From assembly GCA_025464585.1 (NCBI GenBank), contig JAODGL010000140.1:1-10213 (forward strand): a DNA stretch of 10,213 nucleotides, given 5' to 3'. A program made the position numbers and the translations under genes. Under the pieces are notes generated by a model. The model was not told the origin of the DNA, made no database searches, and saw nothing but the letters and a program-made list of their open reading frames with translations. This stretch comes from Methanosarcinales archaeon. GTDB lineage: Archaea > Halobacteriota > Syntropharchaeia > Alkanophagales > Methanospirareceae. Positions 1-6,649 of this stretch are shown one piece after another. Positions within the stretch are counted from its first letter, which is position 1. Each line of letters starts with the position of its first letter.

Positions 1-1603
1 CGTTGTAGAACGTGAGAGATATGTTTGTCATCCATGTCCCATCCAGGTATATCATCGTGTGGTTGAAATCTTCATCTGGAGGGTTATCCCACGTCCAGTT
101 TATCCATGTCGTCCCATTTGTGTATTGCATGTTCGTGATGCTCGCGGGTGGTGTAATATCTTCCACCGTCACCGTCCATGTAATGGTGTTTGAAGTCCCG
201 TTCGTGTTCGTTCCGTTCACCTCCACGTAATACGTGCCGTTTACCGTCCAGTCGCAATAAGAGAAGTTATCGTAGTTATGTGACTGATTAGTGCCGTTGA
301 CAAACCAGCTCCAGACGTCTATCGGCTGGTCTGCGCTCGCATTGAAGTACACGCATTCTGATTCGTTTATCGTTATCGCTGCTGAGTTGTCCTCCGTGAC
401 GTTATTATACCAGTCGGTGATTGTGGGTGCCACTGGCGGCACAAGTGTAACCTGTCTCGTTCTCTCGTTGTTTGACCAGTCATCATCTACCGGTATGCTC
501 GCATTTACCGTGATGTTGTATTCGCCAGGTGCGAGTCCGGAAGTATCCCATGTATCGCTGTAAGTCTTAGACGCACCTATATCCAATGAATAATTGTGTG
601 TTTCAACAGTCTCTTCCCAGCTTTCATTAGCAACTTTCACTGTCACAGCTATTGTTTCGTTGAAATCGCCCTCGTTTACAAGTTTATATCGAATCTTATA
701 TATCTCTCCAATTGTCAGGTTCTCATCAGCTTCTACTACATCTGTTCCATCTCGTGTTATCTTTATCCCGTTAACCGCTCCTTCATAGTCTGTTGATACG
801 TTTACATCATGTATCATCGTCTTGAGCGAGATATTGAAGTTGAAGAGTCCACCATTGTTTATCTCTTGCTGTGTTATCGTGTGGTTCGTAAGATTTACCT
901 GACTCCCATCCGGGCTTTTGACATCGAATTGCAATGTTTCATTTGCGACTATGTCAATTCTATGATTAAGCATGAGCTGGTAGTAGTTATAACTTTCATT
1001 TGTCTTTGCCTGCCATTCCTTACTGATGTTCAGGTTCGTTATGTTCACCACAGGGTCATCGCACACTGTCCCGTTCTCGTAAAAAACGTAGCCATTTATC
1101 AGGAATGGTCTTGAAGGCTTCTCTTTTGCTTCTACCGTTCCATTGAAGGTAGTTATATTTTGGATTTTCGTTCCATTTGGATAAAATAATTTGACACTAT
1201 CAAAGCGAAGTTCACAGATTTCTGAGCTTCTAACTTCAAAATCTATTGCTGCAAGCACACCAGGTTCGGTTACACCATAATCAACCTCCTTTCTCGTCTC
1301 GCCATACTCAGTCTTGCCAACTGTGTTATCCCAATCATTCTTCATCAGTATATAGCCCGCGCCATCTTGAGTGAGAAACGGTCCTTTATTTTGACTTAAA
1401 GCTCGCAACAACACATTATCGAAGAGCAGGGTATATTGAGCAGCATATATCTCATCATCTGCAGGGTCCACAGTTATATTCACCGTGAACTCATCGCCTG
1501 GTGAAACCGCCAGAAATGATGGCTCGACGTTTACCGTGGCTGCGGAAGCAGTCTGAGAAATAGCCAGAATCACAATTATTATAGCTGCAATTGCATGTTT
1601 CAC
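1..1603 (-). CDS. Secreted multidomain cohesin surface protein, 3' end outside window
   Basis: The frame is open from a GTG at 1603 to the left edge (534 codons) and the C-terminus is missing. An in-frame TAA at 1607-1609 rules out an upstream start, and GGAGGTGAT lies 10 nt upstream. Residues 1-22 are a signal peptide. Residues 24-158 form a cohesin-like domain with the blocks VDPADDEIYAAQYTLLFDN, YGETR and VKLFYPNG. Residues 165-260 are a beta module shared with the upstream gene, about 60% identical by eye. Residues 264-388 look like a CARDB-type domain (LAPGEYNITV), 390-482 like an Ig/PKD-type domain, and from 484 (PPASITN) like a fibronectin III-type domain common in archaeal surface proteins. 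Many N-x-S/T sequons suggest heavy glycosylation. It is probably the last visible gene of a four-gene cohesin operon. Whether it is membrane-anchored cannot be seen. The cohesin call is fairly secure; the later domain names are tentative. Confidence 0.85.
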   Translation of the reverse strand, partial: MKHAIAAIIIVILAISQTASAATVNVEPSFLAVSPGDEFTVNITVDPADDEIYAAQYTLLFDNVLLRALSQNKGPFLTQDGAGYILMKNDWDNTVGKTEYGETRKEVDYGVTEPGVLAAIDFEVRSSEICELRFDSVKLFYPNGTKIQNITTFNGTVEAKEKPSRPFLINGYVFYENGTVCDDPVVNITNLNISKEWQAKTNESYNYYQLMLNHRIDIVANETLQFDVKSPDGSQVNLTNHTITQQEINNGGLFNFNISLKTMIHDVNVSTDYEGAVNGIKITRDGTDVVEADENLTIGEIYKIRYKLVNEGDFNETIAVTVKVANESWEETVETHNYSLDIGASKTYSDTWDTSGLAPGEYNITVNASIPVDDDWSNNERTRQVTLVPPVAPTITDWYNNVTEDNSAAITINESECVYFNASADQPIDVWSWFVNGTNQSHNYDNFSYCDWTVNGTYYVEVNGTNTNGTSNTITWTVTVEDITPPASITNMQYTNGTTWINWTWDNPPDEDFNHTMIYLDGTWMTNISLTFYN

Positions 1604-1613
1604 TTTTTATTTT

Positions 1614-1622
1614 ATCACCTCC
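1614..1622 (-). promoter_or_regulatory. Shine-Dalgarno site of the GTG-start cohesin gene
   Basis: GGAGGTGAT on the minus strand is fully complementary to the archaeal 16S rRNA 3' end (AUCACCUCC). It sits 10 nt before the GTG at 1603 and decides that start. Confidence 0.8.
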
Positions 1623-1643
1623 TAAATTTTTGGGTACTTGTAT

Positions 1644-1662
1644 AGCGCCCCTCCTCGGCGCT
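1644..1662 (-). other. GC-rich intergenic hairpin between two cohesin genes
   Basis: Perfect 6-bp arms AGCGCC and GGCGCT flank a 7-nt loop in the 68-bp gap, 9 nt after the TAA of the upstream cohesin gene. On the minus strand no U-tract follows, so it is a poor intrinsic terminator. It could be a processing or mRNA-stability element that changes the relative yield of the two genes. On the plus strand it is followed by a T-rich stretch, but no plus-strand gene ends there. Confidence 0.45.
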
Positions 1663-1671
1663 TTTCTCCTT

Positions 1672-2931
1672 TTATTCTACCTGCCTCCATAGCCTGAAGG
1701 CAGGTATCCAGTTTTCACGAACCACCCCATTCGCATCGCTGAACTCATCGCATTTTATTTTGCCGCCAGTTGCGCTGTGTTCTCCCGAATGAGCATGAAT
1801 AATTTGCGGATAAGAGCCTGTTATTATCGTGTAGTGGTATTTTTTGCCAGGTTCGAGTGTGAAAGATGTATTGAAAGTGAGGTTATGCCAGTCGCCTGCA
1901 TATCCGCTCCAGTTTGCGTGTGCATCCACTCCATTGCCCCATATCCTCACATATTCGGTATGACCACCGGTACCTGCGCATGGATAAGTATATATTCTGT
2001 TCGCTTCTATTACCCGGTCAGGTATTAATGTTCCGTTGTGCACGCCAGAGATGCTCGGATAAGGATTGGCTGGTGCTCCGGTATCGAAGACACCGGGTCT
2101 GACTCCAAGTGTGATATTGAACTCGAAAAGTCCGCCATTATCAATATCATCTTGCGTTACTGTGCAGTTTGTAATATTTGACTGTTTTCCATCCGGGCTT
2201 GTTACGTTGAACTGCAATGTCTCACTTGCATTTATATCAATGCGGGAGGAGAGCACGAGTTGATAATAGTTGGAACTTTCATGTGTCTCCGCTTTCCACT
2301 CTTCGCCTGTGTTCAAATTTGTTATGTGGACAACAGGATTGTTGCATTCGCTATCATTTTCGTAAAAGACATACCCATCTATCAAAAATGGGCTTGATGG
2401 CTGTGCAATTTCTATGGTTCCGTGGTCGAGAGTGACATTTTCGATTTTGTAACCATCAGGGTCGTATAATTTAACCCGGTCAAGCCAGAGTTCACTGACC
2501 CCGTTCTCTTCAGCAATCGCTTGAAAGGTGATATTCGCAAGCACACCGGGCTGAGTTACGCCAGTAGTGTCTGGCAAAATTCTCGTTTCACCGTATTTGG
2601 CTATGCCATGTGTACTGTTAAACGAATTGTTGAATTCGTTTGGTATTTCCAATGTATTCTCACCGAGGAATGGACCTTTGGTCTGCGCGGTCGCATTCAA
2701 CAGCGTGTTATTGAAGTAAAGGTGGTAGCTGGCGCCATATACCTCACTTCCTTTAGGGTCAACATAAATACTAACAGTGCAGTTCTCACCCTTTGAAACG
2801 GTCTGATACGCTGGTTCAACACTCACTACCGGACTTGCTTGTGATTCAATCGCGGTCAGTGCGACAATACCTGCTTGTGCAAAAATAAATATGGCTAAAA
2901 TACCAATTGCTGTGGTCAAACTTTTATTCAT
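1672..2931 (-). CDS. Secreted cohesin-domain protein without a sorting tail
   Basis: This 419-residue protein has an N-terminal hydrophobic signal (about 1-33). Residues 35-176 form a cohesin-like domain with VSVEP, VDPKGSEVYGASYHLYF, YGETR and VKLYDPDG. Residues 181-275 are the beta module shared with the downstream gene (PFLIDGYVFYEN). Residues 278-416 form a third module with FDTGAPANPYPS, YPCAGTGGHTEY, GYAGDWHN and GSYPQIIHAHS, a type I recall from surface proteins of methanogens and relatives but cannot name. Unlike the two upstream paralogs it has no Pro/Thr linker, no PGF-like motif and no C-terminal membrane segment; it ends in FRLWRQVE. It is therefore probably released, or held on the surface by protein contacts. 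The start is 3 nt after the upstream stop with a perfect Shine-Dalgarno site, so translation is likely coupled. Several His and Cys residues in the last module could bind metal, which is speculative. Confidence 0.88.
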   Translation of the reverse strand: MNKSLTTAIGILAIFIFAQAGIVALTAIESQASPVVSVEPAYQTVSKGENCTVSIYVDPKGSEVYGASYHLYFNNTLLNATAQTKGPFLGENTLEIPNEFNNSFNSTHGIAKYGETRILPDTTGVTQPGVLANITFQAIAEENGVSELWLDRVKLYDPDGYKIENVTLDHGTIEIAQPSSPFLIDGYVFYENDSECNNPVVHITNLNTGEEWKAETHESSNYYQLVLSSRIDINASETLQFNVTSPDGKQSNITNCTVTQDDIDNGGLFEFNITLGVRPGVFDTGAPANPYPSISGVHNGTLIPDRVIEANRIYTYPCAGTGGHTEYVRIWGNGVDAHANWSGYAGDWHNLTFNTSFTLEPGKKYHYTIITGSYPQIIHAHSGEHSATGGKIKCDEFSDANGVVRENWIPAFRLWRQVE

Positions 2932-2934
2932 TTT

Positions 2935-3825
2935 TTATCTATCACCTCCTATCTTTTTCTTTAATATCAGGTATGATGCCGCGAGCAGTCCTGCTATTGC
3001 GAGGATAACTTCAAATCCATGTAATCTATTATGCTCTTCCGGTGCAGGCGGAGTCGTTGAAGCTGTTGGAATTGGTGATATACCAGCGGCGGTTGGAGAT
3101 AGCAACTGTGATGGCGATGAAACAGGTGTTATTGTAGGAACCTGCGTTGGTGTTGAACCCGGTGTCTGAGTTGGCTCTTCGTCATTGTTCTCTCCAGAGG
3201 GTAAAGGAGGTAATCTCGGTGTTGGCGTTGTAGATGCATCTCCGTTGTCACTATCTCCACTTTTCGGAGTTGGCGTGAGGGTAGGCGTAGATGTGGGAGT
3301 TGGAGTTGACGCTTGCGATATTCCTATATTGCACGTCCCATTATTGAGCACAACAGATTCAATTTTATTACCTCTGGAGTCGTATAATTTCACCTCGGTC
3401 AGATTCAAACTGCACGTTCCGGGTTCTATCGCCTTAAAGGTAACGGTTGCAAGCGCATCTCGAGTAGTCACGCCCCGCTCAACAAGTTTTCTCATTTCAC
3501 CATATTTCATCTCACCAAAGGTATTATTGATTTCATTTGTCATTTCCATGGTAGAAGCACCGTCCTGGCTGAGGAAATCGCCTTTCTCCTGTTTTGTGCA
3601 GTTCAGCAGTATATTGTCGAAATACAGATGATAGCTGGCACCCATTACCTCCGCATCACCGGGGTCGACCATTATATCCACGGTGAATATTTCCCCGGGT
3701 GAAACACTTATATTCGGTGGTTCCACACTTACCATTGACTCAGGCATTGCAAGGCTCATTTGTATGACGGAAAAAATAAACATAGCGGCAACAGCAACCC
3801 TTGTCAGGAACAGAGCTTTATTCAT
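2935..3825 (-). CDS. Cell-surface cohesin protein with HGF-type CTERM sorting tail
   Basis: This 296-residue protein begins with a signal peptide (about 1-26). Residues 31-169 form a cohesin-like domain (VSVEP, VDPGDAEVMGASYHLYFDN, YGEMR, VKLYDSRG). Residues 172-262 are a low-complexity Thr/Pro/Ser linker with TPTP repeats, typical of O-glycosylated spacers that lift a domain off the S-layer. The C-terminus is tripartite: HGFE at 269-272, a hydrophobic helix (273-287) and basic KKK (289-291). This is the architecture of archaeal PGF-CTERM signals handled by archaeosortases, but with His in place of the usual Pro. Start and stop are each 3 nt from the neighbouring genes, so it is the second gene of the operon. 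The Shine-Dalgarno (GGAGAGGAT) is weaker than in the next two genes. The protein is probably processed and anchored by the archaeosortase encoded at 5105-6289. Confidence 0.88.
   Translation of the reverse strand: MNKALFLTRVAVAAMFIFSVIQMSLAMPESMVSVEPPNISVSPGEIFTVDIMVDPGDAEVMGASYHLYFDNILLNCTKQEKGDFLSQDGASTMEMTNEINNTFGEMKYGEMRKLVERGVTTRDALATVTFKAIEPGTCSLNLTEVKLYDSRGNKIESVVLNNGTCNIGISQASTPTPTSTPTLTPTPKSGDSDNGDASTTPTPRLPPLPSGENNDEEPTQTPGSTPTQVPTITPVSSPSQLLSPTAAGISPIPTASTTPPAPEEHNRLHGFEVILAIAGLLAASYLILKKKIGGDR
2941..2949 (-). promoter_or_regulatory. Shine-Dalgarno site embedded in the end of the upstream cohesin gene
   Basis: GGAGGTGAT lies 9 nt before the ATG at 2931. It also encodes Gly-Gly-Asp, residues 293-295 of the upstream protein, which stops at 2935. 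This is a clear translational-coupling layout. Confidence 0.8.
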
Positions 3826-3828
3826 TTT

Positions 3829-4842
3829 TTATCCTCTCCCCCTTTTCCTTTTTATGAGCAGATATGACATTGCAAGCAATCCCGCTATTGCCGTGATAGC
3901 TTCAAAGCCCGGTATTCCCCATTTTCCTTCTGGTGCAGGTGAAGCTGCTGGTGAGACGGCAGGGGTTGTGAAAGGAGTTCCAGTTACTGCGGGCGTAGGT
4001 GTAGGTAGTGCGAACACAGGGAATTGAATCCGCCATGCTTTTATTCCCCCAAGCATATTATAAACGTGTTCGAACCCGTTCTGCACAAGTGTTTCACTCG
4101 CTGTTCTGCTTCTACCGCCGGTTTCACAATAAACAATAATTATTTTAGATTTGTTTAGTTCACTAATCCTACTCTCCAGTTCTGATAAAGGTATAAGTTT
4201 TGCCCCTTTGATATGCGTGACGTCATATTCCCCTTTCGTTCTGACATCCAGCAGAATGGTCTCTTCTGGTTTTTCTTCCAGCATTCTGTGCGCTTCTTCA
4301 ACTGTGATACCAGGAGTCTTACCCGTGGCTTTTCCTGCGGTGCACGTTCCATGATTAACCACAACATTTTCAATTTCGGTGCCCCCTGTGTCGTATAATT
4401 TCACATTACTCAATTTCAAATCGCTCGTTCCAGAAGCGCCGATAACTTCAAAACTGATGGATGCCACCACGCCCACATTTGATACGCCGCTCCTGCCGGT
4501 TCGTGTCTCGCCATATTCAACCTTGCCAAGGGTATTGTTTATTTCATTTATTACTTCGATTGTATTCGTGCCATCCTGGCTGAGAAGAGTCCCGCGGGTT
4601 TGCGATGTCGCATTGAGCAACTCATTATCGAAATATAAATCGTATTGAACGGCATATATCGCCTCGCCTTTTGGGTCCACCACGATTTCGATTGTGAATG
4701 TCTCTCCCTGCGATACTTCCTTACTCGCTGGCGACACGCTTATACCTGGTGCGGCAAGCGCAGCTTGCGTTACCGAACCGAACGCCAGAGTTAGTAACAC
4801 GATAGATACAAAACCTATCAGGATTGCTTCCCTTTTTTGCAT
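3829..4842 (-). CDS. Cell-surface cohesin-rhodanese fusion with PGF-CTERM tail
   Basis: This 337-residue protein has a signal peptide (about 1-30). A cohesin-like domain spans 33-168 (ISVSP, VDPKGEAIYAVQYDLYFDN, YGETR, VKLYDTGG). A rhodanese-like domain spans about 178-271, with LLDVRTKGEYDVTHIKGA, the active loop YCETGGRSRTA (Cys239 as persulfide cysteine) and the closing NMLGGIKAW. After a short Thr/Pro/Ala linker (279-304) comes PGFE at 311-314, a hydrophobic helix and KRKRGRG, a PGF-CTERM-like sorting signal. The rhodanese would act outside the membrane, where such domains can carry sulfane sulfur or serve as non-catalytic binding folds. This is the first gene of the minus-strand operon, starting at the ATG behind a GGTGAT Shine-Dalgarno. 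The archaeosortase that could process it is divergently encoded 262 nt away. The domain calls are strong; the physiological role is unknown. Confidence 0.92.
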   Translation of the reverse strand: MQKREAILIGFVSIVLLTLAFGSVTQAALAAPGISVSPASKEVSQGETFTIEIVVDPKGEAIYAVQYDLYFDNELLNATSQTRGTLLSQDGTNTIEVINEINNTLGKVEYGETRTGRSGVSNVGVVASISFEVIGASGTSDLKLSNVKLYDTGGTEIENVVVNHGTCTAGKATGKTPGITVEEAHRMLEEKPEETILLDVRTKGEYDVTHIKGAKLIPLSELESRISELNKSKIIIVYCETGGRSRTASETLVQNGFEHVYNMLGGIKAWRIQFPVFALPTPTPAVTGTPFTTPAVSPAASPAPEGKWGIPGFEAITAIAGLLAMSYLLIKRKRGRG

Positions 4843-4847
4843 TTCTT

Positions 4848-4853
4848 ATCACC
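4848..4853 (-). promoter_or_regulatory. Short Shine-Dalgarno site of the cohesin-rhodanese gene
   Basis: GGTGAT on the minus strand, 5 nt before the ATG at 4842, is part of the consensus GGAGGTGAT seen ahead of the downstream cohesin genes. Confidence 0.5.
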
Positions 4854-4872
4854 ATTTCAATTTTTATATTAT

Positions 4873-4890
4873 GTATTTAAAAGCTTTTCG
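4873..4890 (-). promoter_or_regulatory. Candidate BRE/TATA promoter of the cohesin operon
   Basis: The minus strand reads CGAAAAGCTTTTAAATAC, which fits an archaeal purine-rich BRE followed by an AT-rich TATA box. A start site about 25 nt downstream would fall near 4852, giving a leader of only about 10 nt that would clip the Shine-Dalgarno. A second box (CATTTATAG, near 4946-4954) would give a longer leader and is an alternative. Confidence 0.45.
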
Positions 4891-5088
4891 ATTTTTTTCT
4901 TTAGAATCTTCGCTAATTTTCTTTCATTGTTGTTAGGACTATAAATGGATAACCCTAAAAGTATTAGGAAAATAGCATTTTTACAATTTCTTTCGGAAAT
5001 TTACGCTGAATCTAACTAAATTATTAAAAATAGAAAGGGAAAAAATTATAACATGATTATATAGCGATAAAAGGGGAAGGGGGAAAGC

Positions 5089-5094
5089 GAGGTG
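5089..5094 (+). promoter_or_regulatory. Shine-Dalgarno site of the archaeosortase gene
   Basis: GAGGTG, 10 nt before the ATG at 5105, is at a normal distance and supports this start. Confidence 0.65.
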
Positions 5095-5104
5095 TAAGAA
5101 GAAG

Positions 5105-6289
5105 ATGGGGGAAGAAGAAAGATACAAATTATTGAAATTTGGCGGATTTTTTGCTGGATTATGTGGCGGATTTGTCGCTGTCATCATCCTGGCATCCGGG
5201 TTTTTTGAGCCGATAAATGAGTATACAGCGAAGAGCGTTGGTGTTTTACTGAGCTGGATTGGATTGAACCCCGAAGTGGGAGGGCTTATTATATCGGTCG
5301 GTGGACGCCCGCTAAAAATAGTACATGAATGTTCGGCGATTCCGCTTTTTATCTTATTCTCTGCTTTCGTTTTAGCATATCCTTCTGATTTCAGGAGCAA
5401 GGTGATAGGGCTTACATTTGGACTCCCGGCTCTTTTCCTCGTGAATACTTTCCGGCTTTTCTTCCTCTCTCTTATCCATCTTTATTATCCGGGGATTTTT
5501 GATTATGCTCATACATATCTGTGGCAGACGGTCATCCTGATAATGATATTCGTAGCGTGTTTGGTGTGGTTGGAATTTGTAGTGCAGGTGAGGGTGAAGG
5601 ATACGGCTTCTTCTTTCTTCCTCAGATTCATGGCTATCTCAATCATACCATTCCTGATATGGCTATTTCTGAACTATGATTATAGCTTATTGATTGCAAG
5701 GGTCGCGGAACCAATTGTGAATGCGATGCTTCCGGAATCAGCGTTAGCAAATTTAAAAGAGATGGGATATACCGGTGTAGAAGTGATAATACCGCGGGAA
5801 TTGATGACCGCTACTTTCAACTTCGTTCCCTTTATCGGGCTTATTTTTGCAACGAGAGCGATCAGTTTGAAAAATAAGATGAAGGCAATGGGGATAGGTT
5901 TGCCTATAATAGTAATTGCACATGTCTTTTTCCTCGTGTATAAGACTCTTACGGACCCGAATCTTGGAGTCCCTTATGCTTTTGAAGCCATGCTAACAGT
6001 GCAATTGATAGGGCAGTATTTCCTTCTTTTTGGTATCTGGCTCGCATTTGCATATAAGGATATATTTAAGAGAGCGGGAACGTGTATCTGTCCGATATGT
6101 GGCGATGAAGTGGTGGGAATAGCGGAACACGTGAGGAAGAAGCATGGAAAGAAGGCATTGAAGAAGGCAGAAGTTAAGGCGGTGTTAGAGGAGCGGAGGT
6201 CGCGGATAGAAGAGTATTCAGGGAGGATTAAGGAATGGATGGGGAAGAGATTTAAGGATATAAATGAGCGAATAAGAAAGAAGGAATGA
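5105..6289 (+). CDS. Archaeosortase-family membrane protease with C-terminal zinc finger
   Basis: This 394-residue polytopic membrane protein carries the exosortase/archaeosortase signature: HECSAIP with Cys76, FLVNTFRL with Arg117 and DYAHTYLWQ with His136, each at the edge of a hydrophobic segment. Members of this family are membrane transpeptidase-like enzymes that cut C-terminal PGF- or PEF-type signals and attach the product to a lipid. Hydrophobic helices lie roughly at 11-34, 77-92, 103-124, 140-159, 172-190, 235-252, 262-280 and 297-316. After the last helix comes a soluble tail: CPIC-x9-H-x4-H (Cys329, Cys332, His342, His347), a C2H2-like zinc finger, then a highly charged helix to the end. 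That tail is not part of the usual archaeosortase core. The gene lies divergent to two proteins with matching sorting tails. I do not assign an ArtA-ArtI subclass. Alternative: the zinc finger may be regulatory or purely structural. Confidence 0.9.
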   Translation: MGEEERYKLLKFGGFFAGLCGGFVAVIILASGFFEPINEYTAKSVGVLLSWIGLNPEVGGLIISVGGRPLKIVHECSAIPLFILFSAFVLAYPSDFRSKVIGLTFGLPALFLVNTFRLFFLSLIHLYYPGIFDYAHTYLWQTVILIMIFVACLVWLEFVVQVRVKDTASSFFLRFMAISIIPFLIWLFLNYDYSLLIARVAEPIVNAMLPESALANLKEMGYTGVEVIIPRELMTATFNFVPFIGLIFATRAISLKNKMKAMGIGLPIIVIAHVFFLVYKTLTDPNLGVPYAFEAMLTVQLIGQYFLLFGIWLAFAYKDIFKRAGTCICPICGDEVVGIAEHVRKKHGKKALKKAEVKAVLEERRSRIEEYSGRIKEWMGKRFKDINERIRKKE

Positions 6290-6291
6290 CA

Positions 6292-6300
6292 TTCTTTTTT
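6292..6300 (+). terminator. Possible T-tract terminator after the archaeosortase
   Basis: TTCTTTTTT begins 2 nt after the TGA at 6289. Archaeal RNA polymerase can terminate at T-tracts without a hairpin, and the next gene has its own promoter just downstream. This one tract is weak evidence. Confidence 0.35.
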
Positions 6301-6323
6301 CCGCAGGGCGCAGGAGGGGAAAG

Positions 6324-6345
6324 TATTTATATACTCGGTATCAAT
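6324..6345 (+). promoter_or_regulatory. TATA promoter of the tail-anchored protein, shared layout
   Basis: TATTTATATAC, then 6 nt, then TCAAT. The TATA centre is about 25 nt before the ATG at 6354, so the transcript is probably leaderless; no Shine-Dalgarno site is present. The same layout recurs at 6650 and 7115. Confidence 0.75.
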
Positions 6346-6353
6346 TAATAATC

Positions 6354-6566
6354 ATGCCACCGGAATACGTTACGAAGGGGGAATATGAAAAACTTAGAGA
6401 TGAGCATAAAGAGGAGATGTTCAAACTGAGAAAGCAAATTCAAGAGCAAAGAGCGAGAGAAGAAGAAAGGGAGAAGTTGGTCAGCAGGCTCTGGATGGAA
6501 CGTGTCGTGTATATAAGTATCATTGTCGCCGCTGTCTCCATCTTAATAACCATTATCGTGACGTGA
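6354..6566 (+). CDS. Small tail-anchored coiled-coil protein (MPPEY family)
   Basis: This is a 70-residue protein. Residues 1-47 are very highly charged, with heptad-like spacing that suggests a coiled coil (EYEKLRDEHKEEMFKL and onward). Residues 50-69 form one hydrophobic helix (VVYISIIVAAVSILITIIV) that ends the protein. It would sit in the membrane by its C-terminus with the coiled coil in the cytoplasm. The start is supported by the TATA box 25 nt upstream. I do not recognise a function. The first codons (MPPEY) recur at 10173, so this may be one copy of a repeated family in the genome. Confidence 0.7.
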   Translation: MPPEYVTKGEYEKLRDEHKEEMFKLRKQIQEQRAREEEREKLVSRLWMERVVYISIIVAAVSILITIIVT

Positions 6567-6591
6567 TTTATATTCAAAACAAATATCTTTT

Positions 6592-6633
6592 TCTTCTGTG
6601 TTAATCTCGTGTAATCTCTTGGTTTCATTTATT
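6592..6633 (-). repeat. Interspersed 42-bp repeat, inverted copy A
   Basis: The reverse complement of this segment matches 7973-8014 at 40 of 42 positions (core GAGATTACACGA flanked by AATAAATGAAACCA and ATTAACACAGAAGA). It lies between the tail-anchored gene and the antitoxin promoter. The periodic ATTACACGA-like text resembles a noncoding repeat I recall being scattered through many prokaryotic genomes. Confidence 0.85.
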
Positions 6634-6649
6634 TTTGATAATGAGAAGG

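Larger units (their letters stand above)
4843..5104. other. Divergent intergenic region between cohesin operon and archaeosortase
   Basis: This AT-rich 262-bp region must hold both divergent promoters. Besides the minus-strand box it has ATTATATAG at about 5056-5064 on the plus strand, roughly 25 nt before a possible archaeosortase transcript start. Two small inverted repeats are visible: CCTAA-5 nt-TTAGG at 4954-4968 and AATTTC-5 nt-GAAATT at 4985-5001. Either could be an operator for joint control, but both are short enough to be chance in AT-rich DNA. No gene is seen. Confidence 0.4.

Noticed and set aside
1644..1662. Hairpin as an intrinsic terminator of the cohesin operon
   Set aside because: No T-tract follows on the minus strand and a gene with a perfect Shine-Dalgarno follows at once; it was kept only as a possible processing element.
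3239..3312. Short tandem-like repeats suggesting a DNA repeat array
   Set aside because: They are explained by the Thr-Pro codons of the surface-protein linker; there are no regular spacers, so it is not a CRISPR or independent repeat.
3185..3631. 148-codon plus-strand frame rich in Val and Gly
   Set aside because: It is antisense to the Thr/Pro linker and cohesin domain of the HGF-tailed protein; the repeats simply mirror the TPTP codons.
4981..5400. 139-codon minus-strand frame opposite the archaeosortase start
   Set aside because: It is antisense to the conserved archaeosortase core including the Cys76 region, has no ribosome binding site, and its text is low-complexity; it is a shadow frame.
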